A stretch of DNA of 64,000 nt from Rhizobium rhododendri. Lineage in GTDB: Bacteria; Pseudomonadota; Alphaproteobacteria; Rhizobiales; Rhizobiaceae. The translations under genes were made by a program, and so were the position numbers. The notes below the pieces were generated by a model. It was not told the DNA's origin. It saw nothing but the letters and a program-made list of their open reading frames with translations, and did no database searches. The stretch is taken from assembly GCF_007000325.2 (NCBI RefSeq), contig NZ_CP117267.1, positions 1,674,001-1,738,000 of the forward strand. The letters run 5' to 3'. Shown piece after piece: positions 54,671 to 62,753 of this stretch (the stretch's first letter is position 1; each line of letters starts with the position of its first letter).

Positions 54671-56926
54671 TTACGAAACTCGTCTCACTTCGTGGCGTTC
54701 GCCACGCATGTTGGTGATCGTCAGCGCCTTACCGTCTTCTGCGGGGTCGAGCACGTCGACCATTTTGGATTGCATCCAGCCGACAGCTGCCCTGCCGTCC
54801 GTCATCGGGAACCAAGAGGCGACGATCTGCCCCTCGATGGTCACGGAGAAGTCGTTTCCGAAGGTCACCCGCTGGCCCGAATTTGTTTGCCACGTGCCGA
54901 CGACGACACCGAGATACGGAAAGTAATTCGCCGCATTCGGCACGTTGGTGATGACGCAGACGAGCTGGTCCGGACGGCCCCGCCGGGGAATGATAGCGGC
55001 GATCTCGTAGGTCGCGCTGACCGTCTTGAAGAGGCCGAGCCACTGGCCGGGATGGAGCACGGCGCAATGGCTGTGACCGTCATCGTAGCAGGCGATTACA
55101 TGGTAGTTGAGACGGGCGCTGTCGTGGAGCTTGGCAATCAGGGCCGGCAGCGCATCCGGGGTGAAATGCTCGAGGACATCGGCAGAGCAGCAGATGTCGG
55201 CGCGCGGCAATGCATCCGTCAGCACGTTGGTGCTCTGGAAATGCACATTCGACGGCAACTGCCCGAGAAGCGGCGAACGCGCCCAGTCGAGGCCGATGAC
55301 ATTGCGGACCGATCCGGCAATAGCGCGCAGGAACCGTCCATTGCCACAACCGACTTCGGTCAGCGTTTCCGGCCGGGCCGACGCAATGACGGCTGCATGA
55401 TCGACAAGCCAGTTATTGTTCTGGTAGCCGGCATCACCGTCGTGGAGACGCTGGTAGTCCGCCGCAGTAACGTTCCTGGCAGCGACATTCCGGTCGAGAC
55501 CCGCCGCATATCCAGACTGCAGCAACTGGCTATCGACAAGCCGCCTGGCATCGGGATCGGCACGCAGCGAGACAGCCAATTCCGCGAATCCGGCAAATGT
55601 AGCCCGTGCGACCTTGGTCATGATGTTGTCGCCGACGCTAGCAGCCAGACCGGCGCTATGCATGACAAATGCCGTCTGCGCGGCTAGGTCGCGCTCGATG
55701 CCCTGCCCCTGTGCAGCGACACTTTTTTCAGCGGGCGAGTTCCGCCAGTTGCCAGCCTGAGCTGCATTCCTCTCGTTAGCCTCGGCCAGCTGCGATTTGA
55801 CGGTACCAAGCTCTCGCCGCAACATTTCGACATTTGCATGCGTCCTAAAAAGTTCGTCGCGCTCGCCGGTGAAGATTGGCGGCACGTGCCGTACCCTGCC
55901 GAGCAGAGCCTTTTCGATGCAGCGATCGATGGTTTGACGGTCTTCGATCGAAAAACAGCAGTTGTCCAGATAGTAGGACACAAAGCGTGCTGCCCGGCCT
56001 TCCTCTGGCTGCGAGCGGTGGGTAAAGGCTGCGTCGAGGTCAGCGAGCGATCCGCACGGAAAGCCGCCCAGCTCATACTCGCTGGATGCGAAAGTAAAGA
56101 CCGCCTTTTCGTAAAGCAGAGCCTCCAGTCCAACGCCTGAATTGGCGACAATGACCGCTTCGCACTGCTCCAGATGCCGATGGATGGAAGCCGTCGAGAC
56201 CATCACATTGCGGTGCCGAGCCTGCACCTCATCGAGGGTTCGGATAACGAGACCATTGGTGCATTGCGGATGCCGCTTGACCACAAGCAACCGCCCGGTG
56301 ACATCGGCCTGAGCCGCGGCATGGCGCAGAACCTCGAGCGGATCGATACGACAAAACTGCGCGACGGGATCCTCGAGCAACTGCATCGGGAAGTAGACAA
56401 AGGGTCTGCCTGCATCGAAAGCTTCGCCCGATTGTTCGTACTTCGAGGTATTGCCGGCCCTGAGAGCCATCACCAGCGCCTTCACGCGGCGTCGGGCGGC
56501 CTCGGTATTGACCGCGTCGATACCTTCCGCATGCAGCTCCGGAAACCGCGCAAGTGAACTCCAGCCGGAAAAACCATTCTCGTCGAAGGAATACCAGCCG
56601 ACGATCGGCGTTTCCTTGATGCGCCAGATATTCGGACCATCGCCGACCGAGTGATACGAGATGGTGATACCGCCGTTCGGCGGGCGCCTTGGGGCCAGAT
56701 GCGTCCCGAATGGCACGATGGAGAGATTGGTCGTCACGCGGCGGCGACCGAGGCCTGCGCAGAGTTCAGAGAACATCTTGCGATGACGGTCCCCGTCGGC
56801 TTTGACGGTAAACCAGAATTCCGGAACCTCGAGGTCCACCGGCACAGACGCAACGTCCGGCGCGAATGATCCATCCAGCAACGGCTTGTTCGGGATGCCG
56901 GTATTCCAGGCAACTGTGGTGGGCAT
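54671..56926 (-). CDS. fusion of capsule-type glycosyltransferase and SAM methyltransferase
   Basis: A 751-residue protein. Residues ~30-370 resemble the Kdo/capsule polysaccharide synthesis transferase type (SYHSVGDGP, VKRHPQCTN, and VIVANSGVGLEALLYEKAVFTF). A short coiled coil lies near 390-420 (LRRELGTVKSQLAEANER). Residues ~525-640 are a class I SAM methyltransferase (TEVGCGNGRFL, CSADVLEHFTPD). The last ~75 residues form a beta-rich tail resembling the N-terminus of the DUF707 protein. The start ATG follows AAAGGATTCTCG. It is divergent from the GT2 gene. It may build and cap a surface glycan; the reactions are inferred. Confidence 0.78.
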   Translation of the reverse strand: MPTTVAWNTGIPNKPLLDGSFAPDVASVPVDLEVPEFWFTVKADGDRHRKMFSELCAGLGRRRVTTNLSIVPFGTHLAPRRPPNGGITISYHSVGDGPNIWRIKETPIVGWYSFDENGFSGWSSLARFPELHAEGIDAVNTEAARRRVKALVMALRAGNTSKYEQSGEAFDAGRPFVYFPMQLLEDPVAQFCRIDPLEVLRHAAAQADVTGRLLVVKRHPQCTNGLVIRTLDEVQARHRNVMVSTASIHRHLEQCEAVIVANSGVGLEALLYEKAVFTFASSEYELGGFPCGSLADLDAAFTHRSQPEEGRAARFVSYYLDNCCFSIEDRQTIDRCIEKALLGRVRHVPPIFTGERDELFRTHANVEMLRRELGTVKSQLAEANERNAAQAGNWRNSPAEKSVAAQGQGIERDLAAQTAFVMHSAGLAASVGDNIMTKVARATFAGFAELAVSLRADPDARRLVDSQLLQSGYAAGLDRNVAARNVTAADYQRLHDGDAGYQNNNWLVDHAAVIASARPETLTEVGCGNGRFLRAIAGSVRNVIGLDWARSPLLGQLPSNVHFQSTNVLTDALPRADICCSADVLEHFTPDALPALIAKLHDSARLNYHVIACYDDGHSHCAVLHPGQWLGLFKTVSATYEIAAIIPRRGRPDQLVCVITNVPNAANYFPYLGVVVGTWQTNSGQRVTFGNDFSVTIEGQIVASWFPMTDGRAAVGWMQSKMVDVLDPAEDGKALTITNMRGERHEVRRVS

Positions 56927-57083
56927 CGAGAATCCTTTGATGTCTGATCTGTTGTCAGAGGATTCCAGCATTAGCTTGCGCCAGCCTGTTCGGCACACGC
57001 ATGGAGAGTCTCGAACCCCGCCTCCAGCCCCACGAAAGCAATCGCTTCTATGCAAGCGCAAAGCCTGCTGACTGGAGAACCCG

Positions 57084-58295
57084 ATGTCCCTCAATGAACC
57101 GCTGATCCTGTCGATATGCGTTCCGACCTATAATCGGCAGTTCCTGCTCGAGCGGAACGTCACCTTCCATCTCGATGCTTTCCGGCGGATCGGCATCCCC
57201 TTCGAGATCGTCATCGTCGACGACTGCTCGACCGATGATACTGCGGCCTACATTGCCTCGCTCGCCGACCAGCCGGAGATCTCGGCCTTCCGCCGCGCGA
57301 CCAATTCCGGTTTTCTCAGCAACTATGCCTTTGCTATGCAGCGCGCCCGCGGTCGCTATGCTGTGTTTCTCGGCGATGACGACCTGCTCATTCCGGAAAA
57401 GGTCATCGAATATCTTCGGTTGATGGAGGCGGACAGCGAGATCGGCGTCGTACAAGCTCCGTGGCTGCTGGTCGATGCGCGGCCCGGCGGCGGCGATATG
57501 TCGCCATTCTACCATGTCGCCTCCCCGACCAGGCATCGCAAGGGCGACTTCCGCGCCCTCCTCGATTTCATCATCAACGGACACATCTTTCCCGAGTTCA
57601 TGATCATCCGCCGGGAAGTGCTGCTGCGGTCGATCTCCAGCCCGACGCCCTTCATCTTCTGGGCCTTCCTTTACACGACACGGGCGCTGGACAAGGCCGA
57701 TATCCTGTTCATGCCGGAGCCGTTCGCGCGCGTCACCGCCGTCTCGGACGATCCGCGCCTGCAGCAGGGCAACAAGGAATGCATGTTCCAGTGGGACAGC
57801 TATCGGGGGGGACTGGAATATCTCGCCTCGCAGGCGCTGCGCACGCCGGATGTGCCACCGGACTACCGCGCTTCGCTGATGTCCCGCATCACCGGCTTCA
57901 TGCTGCAGCGCCAGGCGGTTGCCTTGCGCCTGCACGTGTCGGCGAAGAACTGGGTCGAGGCCTACATCATGTATCATCGCATGGCTGTCTATCAGCCGCA
58001 GCCTCTCACGGCCGATGCCTATGGCCAGATCTGCAAGCTCGCAGGCATCGTCACCGCAGCCACGGAGGCCGTCGCCTTCAACGGCGAACCAGCGATTCTC
58101 GATCCGGTTATCAACGATACGACGCTCAGCCTGCTGCCGGAATCGATCCAGCAAAAGCTTACCCGCGACCAGCCGACCGGAATGGACGGCGACCGCCCCC
58201 GCGCCTACCTGCGGTTCACACCCGAGTTTCCCGAGCACCACGGCGCGAAGGATGGTATCTTCGATATCATGAATTACATGGCGCAGTTCGTCTGA
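57084..58295 (+). CDS. glycosyltransferase family 2 protein
   Basis: A 403-residue inverting GT-A glycosyltransferase. ILSICVPTYNR opens the fold; VIVDDCSTDDT is the nucleotide-binding turn; GDDDLL (near residue 97) is the DxD metal site. The C-terminal ~170 residues are helical without membrane segments. It probably works with glf and the divergent fusion gene in the same glycan. The small gene at 58322 follows 26 bases after its stop. Confidence 0.88.
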   Translation: MSLNEPLILSICVPTYNRQFLLERNVTFHLDAFRRIGIPFEIVIVDDCSTDDTAAYIASLADQPEISAFRRATNSGFLSNYAFAMQRARGRYAVFLGDDDLLIPEKVIEYLRLMEADSEIGVVQAPWLLVDARPGGGDMSPFYHVASPTRHRKGDFRALLDFIINGHIFPEFMIIRREVLLRSISSPTPFIFWAFLYTTRALDKADILFMPEPFARVTAVSDDPRLQQGNKECMFQWDSYRGGLEYLASQALRTPDVPPDYRASLMSRITGFMLQRQAVALRLHVSAKNWVEAYIMYHRMAVYQPQPLTADAYGQICKLAGIVTAATEAVAFNGEPAILDPVINDTTLSLLPESIQQKLTRDQPTGMDGDRPRAYLRFTPEFPEHHGAKDGIFDIMNYMAQFV

Positions 58296-58321
58296 CCCGC
58301 ATTTCCCAGCCATTTGAGAGC

Positions 58322-58669
58322 ATGATCACCATGACGACAGCCTTTGCCGACCGCGACGCCATCGCAGCCAGACTTGCCACCCTGGCTGACGCCGACCGCT
58401 CCGTCATCGCCCTGATCATGGAAAATCCGCTACAGGATATCAGCCTGATCGAGGGCCTGCACTGGCACCTGGATCAGGCCTCTAAAGCCAAGTTCCTCAA
58501 CAGCATGAAACTCGAAACTCTCGGCGAATGGCTCGGAAATGCCGCACCGGCCCGGCTGCAGATCCGCCTGTCCGAAGTGGCAAAATCCAGCCAGCACCCG
58601 TCATATGCGGCGTTCAGGGCCGGCCTGACGCGATCGGGCGGTCTAGAGCGCGCTTTTCCGAAGGTCTGA
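58322..58669 (+). CDS. small helical hypothetical protein following GT2
   Basis: A 115-residue protein, mostly helical and Ala/Leu-rich (AAIAARLATLADADRSVIALI), no signal peptide or membrane segment. A second ATG (MTTAFAD) three codons in is an equally good start. It follows the GT2 gene on the same strand, so it is probably co-transcribed and may be an accessory of the glycan pathway. No family recognised. Confidence 0.62.
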   Translation: MITMTTAFADRDAIAARLATLADADRSVIALIMENPLQDISLIEGLHWHLDQASKAKFLNSMKLETLGEWLGNAAPARLQIRLSEVAKSSQHPSYAAFRAGLTRSGGLERAFPKV

Positions 58670-58676
58670 ACGGCTT

Positions 58677-59429
58677 TCAGTCAGGCATGACAGCTGTCAC
58701 GGCGATGATCGGCCCGAGCGGAAATGCGCTGTCTTCCCTCTGCCACTCCGGCACATAGAGGCTGGAGATGCTGCCGTCCAGGAACAGGGCGTTGCGGCAG
58801 CCGAGCACGTCGCGAAACAGCGTGGCGAAATCGTGAAAGCGCACCTCGCCGTCGGACACCGCGAACACAGCTTTTCCATCCGCATCGACGCCGACGCCGT
58901 TGCGCCTTTTGAGGCTGGTGCTGTCGATCAGGAACGACGGGTGAAGCGCCCCGTCGATCACTAGCATCGGTCCCGATTGCGTGGCGTAGAGCGGCTCGAT
59001 ACCGGCGGCGGCAAACGCCTTTGTCTCCATGACGCCGACAGCGCCGGGCTGGATGTAGAACACGCCGTTCGGCAGCAGGCGGAAATTTCCCCAGCCTGTG
59101 CCGGTGTCGAGCGCCTTCTGCTGACTGCCGCCTTCGACATAGAGACCGACCGGGCTCTGGTCAGGCTCGTACATGCCACCGTTCATGGCAAAGCGCAGCG
59201 ACAGCCGGTCACGCGCCAGTGCATCGCGCAGCGCCGCGAACGAGCCGTATGGCTTTCCGGCACTATTGTTGGAAAACAGGCGGATGTTGTCTTTTGCTGG
59301 GTCGAAGCTGCAGACGATGTAGCTCGCCCCGAGATGCTCCACCTTGCGGCAATTCCCGCCGGTCACCGGTGTCTCGGCCATGACGGGCGTCGAGACGAGC
59401 CCTGCCAGAATAATCAACCATCGAAACAA
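58677..59429 (-). CDS. phosphodiester glycosidase family protein (NAGPA domain)
   Basis: A 250-residue exported protein. A TTG start follows GGGAG and opens a signal peptide (LIILAGLVSTPVMA). The NAGPA/DUF2233 fold shows FAMNGGMYEPDQSPVGLYV, SGPMLVIDGALH, and ALFLDGSISSLYVP. Family members cleave N-acetylglucosamine-1-phosphodiester links or wall-teichoic/exopolysaccharide phosphodiesters. It is convergent with the glycan genes, which fits a role in trimming a surface polymer; that link is inference. Confidence 0.88.
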   Translation of the reverse strand: MFRWLIILAGLVSTPVMAETPVTGGNCRKVEHLGASYIVCSFDPAKDNIRLFSNNSAGKPYGSFAALRDALARDRLSLRFAMNGGMYEPDQSPVGLYVEGGSQQKALDTGTGWGNFRLLPNGVFYIQPGAVGVMETKAFAAAGIEPLYATQSGPMLVIDGALHPSFLIDSTSLKRRNGVGVDADGKAVFAVSDGEVRFHDFATLFRDVLGCRNALFLDGSISSLYVPEWQREDSAFPLGPIIAVTAVMPD

Positions 59430-59608
59430 ACGTCACGCTCCCCGGCAACAATCAAATTCAAGACAAGAGATGCGGCGGGAGGAAGGTGACTTCAAGGGTT
59501 GGCCCGGTGCACATAGTGGCGAGCCCGAATAGTGACCCGGATAATGAAGAGGTAAAAATAGTAAGATGTCGGCCGCGACACGCCTCGCAGCCGACAGAAT
59601 TCTTCAGT

Positions 59609-59767
59609 TTACTGAGCTGCCTTTTTGACAGTGTGGCCAGCCGTCTGGGTTGCGTTGACCGTGTTGGCAGTGTCCTTGCCCATGCCTTTAATGGTATTGG
59701 CGCAGGATGCGAGAAGCATCAGGGAAATGCAGGCGACGCCGACTTTTGCGATGACGGAAGAAGACAT
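59609..59767 (-). CDS. entericidin A/B-like small lipoprotein
   Basis: A 52-residue precursor with a lipobox LLASC (cleavage before Cys, residue ~22) and a short Lys/Thr/Asn-rich mature peptide (NTIKGMGKDTANTVNAT) typical of the entericidin EcnA/EcnB family. AGGA precedes the ATG. In enterics these form a bacteriolysis toxin/antidote pair under stationary stress; single rhizobial copies have no proven function. Confidence 0.85.
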   Translation of the reverse strand: MSSSVIAKVGVACISLMLLASCANTIKGMGKDTANTVNATQTAGHTVKKAAQ

Positions 59768-59911
59768 GATTAGCGGTCCTTCGTGAATGGGTTTTTGACG
59801 ACAATAAGGCAGAAAGTAAACCTTCCGTGCCCAAAACGCGCCACATTGAAAAAGGTTCACATAAATAACGACGTGGATGCGGCGCCAGCCAAAAGCCTGT
59901 GAGACAGGGCC

Positions 59912-60805
59912 TCAGGCCGCCCGCGCCATCTCGCCGAAAGCATGCCGGATGCTTTCCGCGACAGCCGCTATTGGTCCCGTGACTTCGCGCGCAGTCAGCA
60001 ACCGGATATCGAAAGTCGTCAATTCCGGCAGCCCTTCTTTCGCGCCGAGTATAGCCATGTCTTCGGTGACGTAGGAGCGGGGCAAAGGCGCCACGGCGAG
60101 ATCGGACACGACGGCCGCGCGTTGGGCAGTGGTATGGGCGCTGAGGAAGGCTACGCGATAGTTCCTTTTCGCCTGCTGCAGCTGGTGGATCGCATCGGAG
60201 CGCCAGATGCAGCCGTCCTCCCAGATCGATATCGGCAGAGGATCCCGGCGATGGGCCGTGCCGCATTTCGCACCGGCCCAGACAAGCCGCTCGGTGTAGA
60301 TGACGTCACCCTCCGTCGGGAATGGCCGCGTCGAACAATTGATAAGCGCCAGATCGAGTCGTTGTTCCGCGAAGCGCTTCTTGAGGGCTAGGCTCATGTC
60401 GACCACGACGTCGACCATGATGCTGGGATAGCTTTGCGAGAACCGCTTCAGGATGCTCGGCAGCAACCGCTCGCCTATGTCGTCCGGCGCTCCGAGCCTG
60501 ACGACGCCGCTCAGTTCCGGCATGATGAAACGCGACACCGCTTCGTTGGACAGCGCCAGCATGTTGCGCGCGTAGGACAGCAGCATTTCACCATGTTCGG
60601 TGAGGCTGACGGAACGGGCATCGCGCAGGAACAGGACGACACCGAGTTGCTCCTCGAGCTTCTTGATCTGCATGGACACCGCTGATGGCGTGCGATGGAC
60701 GGCCTCGGCTGCCGTTGAGAAGTTGCCGGTCTCGGCAATCGCCACGAAGGTGCGAAGGACATCGTTGTCGAGCAACGGCACGGATCGGCGCAGCGGAACG
60801 TTCAT
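59912..60805 (-). CDS. LysR-family transcriptional regulator divergent from DUF1127 genes
   Basis: A 297-residue LysR regulator: winged HTH at residues ~10-65 (RTFVAIAETGNFSTAAEAVHRTPSAVSMQIKKLE), then a ligand-binding domain with an alpha/beta periplasmic-type fold. It is transcribed away from two small DUF1127 proteins 115 bases off, a common rhizobial pairing, so it probably controls them and itself from the shared gap. I start at MNVPLRRSVP; an ATG 14 codons earlier is possible. Confidence 0.9.
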   Translation of the reverse strand: MNVPLRRSVPLLDNDVLRTFVAIAETGNFSTAAEAVHRTPSAVSMQIKKLEEQLGVVLFLRDARSVSLTEHGEMLLSYARNMLALSNEAVSRFIMPELSGVVRLGAPDDIGERLLPSILKRFSQSYPSIMVDVVVDMSLALKKRFAEQRLDLALINCSTRPFPTEGDVIYTERLVWAGAKCGTAHRRDPLPISIWEDGCIWRSDAIHQLQQAKRNYRVAFLSAHTTAQRAAVVSDLAVAPLPRSYVTEDMAILGAKEGLPELTTFDIRLLTAREVTGPIAAVAESIRHAFGEMARAA

Positions 60806-60921
60806 CGACGCATCTTTCAATTTTTCTGATTTATATAGCGATATCATTTCGTTTTGCTGACTGTCAATAAGCTTCTATAGCATCGGTCTCACCACCACCT
60901 TGAACAGCAGAGGAACGAGCC

Positions 60922-61152
60922 ATGATCCGCTCATACCTATCCGATGTCATCGATCACTGGACCAACAGTCGAGACCGCGCGCTGCGCCAAACCAACGCTG
61001 CGACCCTCAGACAAATGTCCCACCTGCCCCCACATCTTGTAGCTGACGTCAACGCGCGCGGCTTTCCACCCGACACCGCCCTTCCACAAACCGGAACAAC
61101 GGCAACCGTCAACTTTTCTTATGGATGCTATAAAATCTATTCGTTTGAATGA
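60922..61152 (+). CDS. small DUF1127-like protein
   Basis: A 76-residue protein with AGAGGAACGAGCC before the ATG. The middle (TLRQMSHLPPHLVADVNARGFPPD) resembles DUF1127 proteins, short Arg-rich RNA-binding-like proteins linked to phosphate and membrane responses in Agrobacterium. The C-terminal tail (VNFSYGCYKIYSF) is unlike the family and may reflect a divergent copy. First gene of the pair facing LysR. Confidence 0.65.
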   Translation: MIRSYLSDVIDHWTNSRDRALRQTNAATLRQMSHLPPHLVADVNARGFPPDTALPQTGTTATVNFSYGCYKIYSFE

Positions 61153-61212
61153 TGAGTGACACAGGCCCATATCAGCGTGACCAACATCAACACAACCAAA
61201 AGGAGATCAATC

Positions 61213-61422
61213 ATGACCACCATCAGCTATAGACGCCCTTCCCACGGGCGCCCGTCGTTTATCCTCTTCAGCGGCACGCTTTCCCGCCTGTCCGCCTACG
61301 TTCTTTCGCTGGCCGATCGCTGGTCTGAGCATCAGGCTGCCAGGCAGATCGAAGCGATGCCATTCGACATGCGCAAGGACTTCGGCTGGCCTGCTGCCGA
61401 CATTTCGAGCGACCGCAAATGA
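61213..61422 (+). CDS. DUF1127-family protein
   Basis: A 69-residue protein with AAAGGAGATC before the ATG. The C-terminal part (ARQIEAMPFDMRKDFGWPAADI) is the DUF1127 block (L-x-x-L/M-P...R-K-D-I/F-G). It lies 60 bases after the first small protein and is probably co-transcribed with it under the LysR regulator. Confidence 0.75.
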   Translation: MTTISYRRPSHGRPSFILFSGTLSRLSAYVLSLADRWSEHQAARQIEAMPFDMRKDFGWPAADISSDRK

Positions 61423-61693
61423 TGCGACAAAATACGACATTTCCGGTCGATTTCAGGGCGACGCTCGGCTGATTAGCAGCGTCGCCAATCCAACCTTCAG
61501 TAATATATTAATCGTTATATTTCATGGACTTATGAGTCTTACCAGATCCTATATCGTAAGCTTCTGCCTTGACTTTTTTTGACAAATCATAAATCTTTGA
61601 CGTGACGCAAATAAGCCTTTGTGGCCATCATCTTCCATGAGACTGTCGCTTTCAGACTAATTTTCTGCTGAAATCGATATGAGGAACGCGGGC
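61423..61693. other. A+T-rich gap upstream of the AraC-type regulator
   Basis: No gene. The region is A/T-rich (TAATATATTAATCGTTATATTTC near 61500, TTGACTTTTTTTGACAAATC near 61570) and probably holds the promoter of the regulator at 61694. No operator could be placed with confidence. Confidence 0.45.
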
Positions 61694-62740
61694 ATGGTGG
61701 TAGCGCAGCATCAGGTGGAGCAAGGCAAGACGCCCGGCAAGAAACGCTCGATCGTTTTCTTCCTTATCCCGCACTTTACGATGCTGCCATTTGCGGCAGC
61801 GATCGAGACATTGCGCATTGCCAACCGTATGCTTGGCTATACTGCCTACAGCTGGCGACTTGCCTCGACCGACGGCGACAAGATCTATTCATCGAGCGGC
61901 ATTGGCATCGAGGTCAACTCGTCGCTGGCCGATGAGCGACGTTATCTGGGCGGAGAGAGCCGGCCCAGTATGGTGCTCGTCGCCTCCGGCATCTATGTCG
62001 AGGAGTTCCAGAACAAATCTGTCAATGCCTGGCTAAGAGAATCCTACAACCGCGGCGTCGCCGTCGGAAGTCTCTGTACGGGCGCCCATGTGCTCGCCCA
62101 GGCGGGTCTCCTGAACGGCAAGCGCTGCGCAATCCACTGGGAAAACCTGCCGGGCTTTGCAGAAGCCTTTCCTCAGGCCGAAGTCTATGCCGACCTGTAC
62201 GAAGTCGACAGCAATCTCTACACCTGCGCCGGCGGCACGGCCTCGCTCGACATGATGCTCAACCTGATCGGCCAGGATTTTGGCGAGAACCTGGTCAACC
62301 GCGTCTGCGAACAGGCGCTCACAGACCGCGTCCGCAGCCCGCACGATCGCCAGCGCCTGCCGCTCCGCGCACGGCTCGGTGTGCAGAATGCCAAGGTGCT
62401 GGAAATCATCGAGGTGATGGAAAGCCACCTGTCGGAACCCTTGTCGCTGCTCGACATCGCCGACGACGCCGGCCTGTCGCGTCGCCAGATCGAGCGGCTG
62501 TTCCGACAGGAAATGGGCCGTTCCCCTGCCCGCTACTATCTCGAGATCCGCCTCGATCGAGCAAGGCACCTTCTGGTGCAGTCGTCGATGCCGGTGGTCG
62601 AAGTCGCCGTCGCCTGTGGCTTCGTCTCCGCCTCGCACTTCTCGAAGTGTTATCGCGAACTCTACAACCGCTCGCCGCAGCAGGAGCGGGCCGAGCGCAA
62701 GCTGACCATGTCGAACGTCCGCACCGGCGTCGTCATCTGA
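61694..62740 (+). CDS. GlxA-family transcriptional regulator (DJ-1/PfpI plus AraC HTH)
   Basis: A 348-residue regulator. Residues ~15-190 form a DJ-1/PfpI-like glutaminase fold (SIVFFLIPHFTMLPFAAAIETL, VGSLCTGAHVLAQAGLLNG). Residues ~235-320 are an AraC DNA-binding domain with two HTH motifs (SLLDIADDAGLSRRQIERLFRQ and VVEVAVACGFVSASHFSKCYRE). This architecture is that of GbdR/CdhR-like regulators of choline, carnitine and glycine betaine catabolism; the ligand here is not known. The start is the ATG after GAGGAACGCGGGC. Confidence 0.9.
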   Translation: MVVAQHQVEQGKTPGKKRSIVFFLIPHFTMLPFAAAIETLRIANRMLGYTAYSWRLASTDGDKIYSSSGIGIEVNSSLADERRYLGGESRPSMVLVASGIYVEEFQNKSVNAWLRESYNRGVAVGSLCTGAHVLAQAGLLNGKRCAIHWENLPGFAEAFPQAEVYADLYEVDSNLYTCAGGTASLDMMLNLIGQDFGENLVNRVCEQALTDRVRSPHDRQRLPLRARLGVQNAKVLEIIEVMESHLSEPLSLLDIADDAGLSRRQIERLFRQEMGRSPARYYLEIRLDRARHLLVQSSMPVVEVAVACGFVSASHFSKCYRELYNRSPQQERAERKLTMSNVRTGVVI

Positions 62741-62753
62741 AGCCGGATAACGG

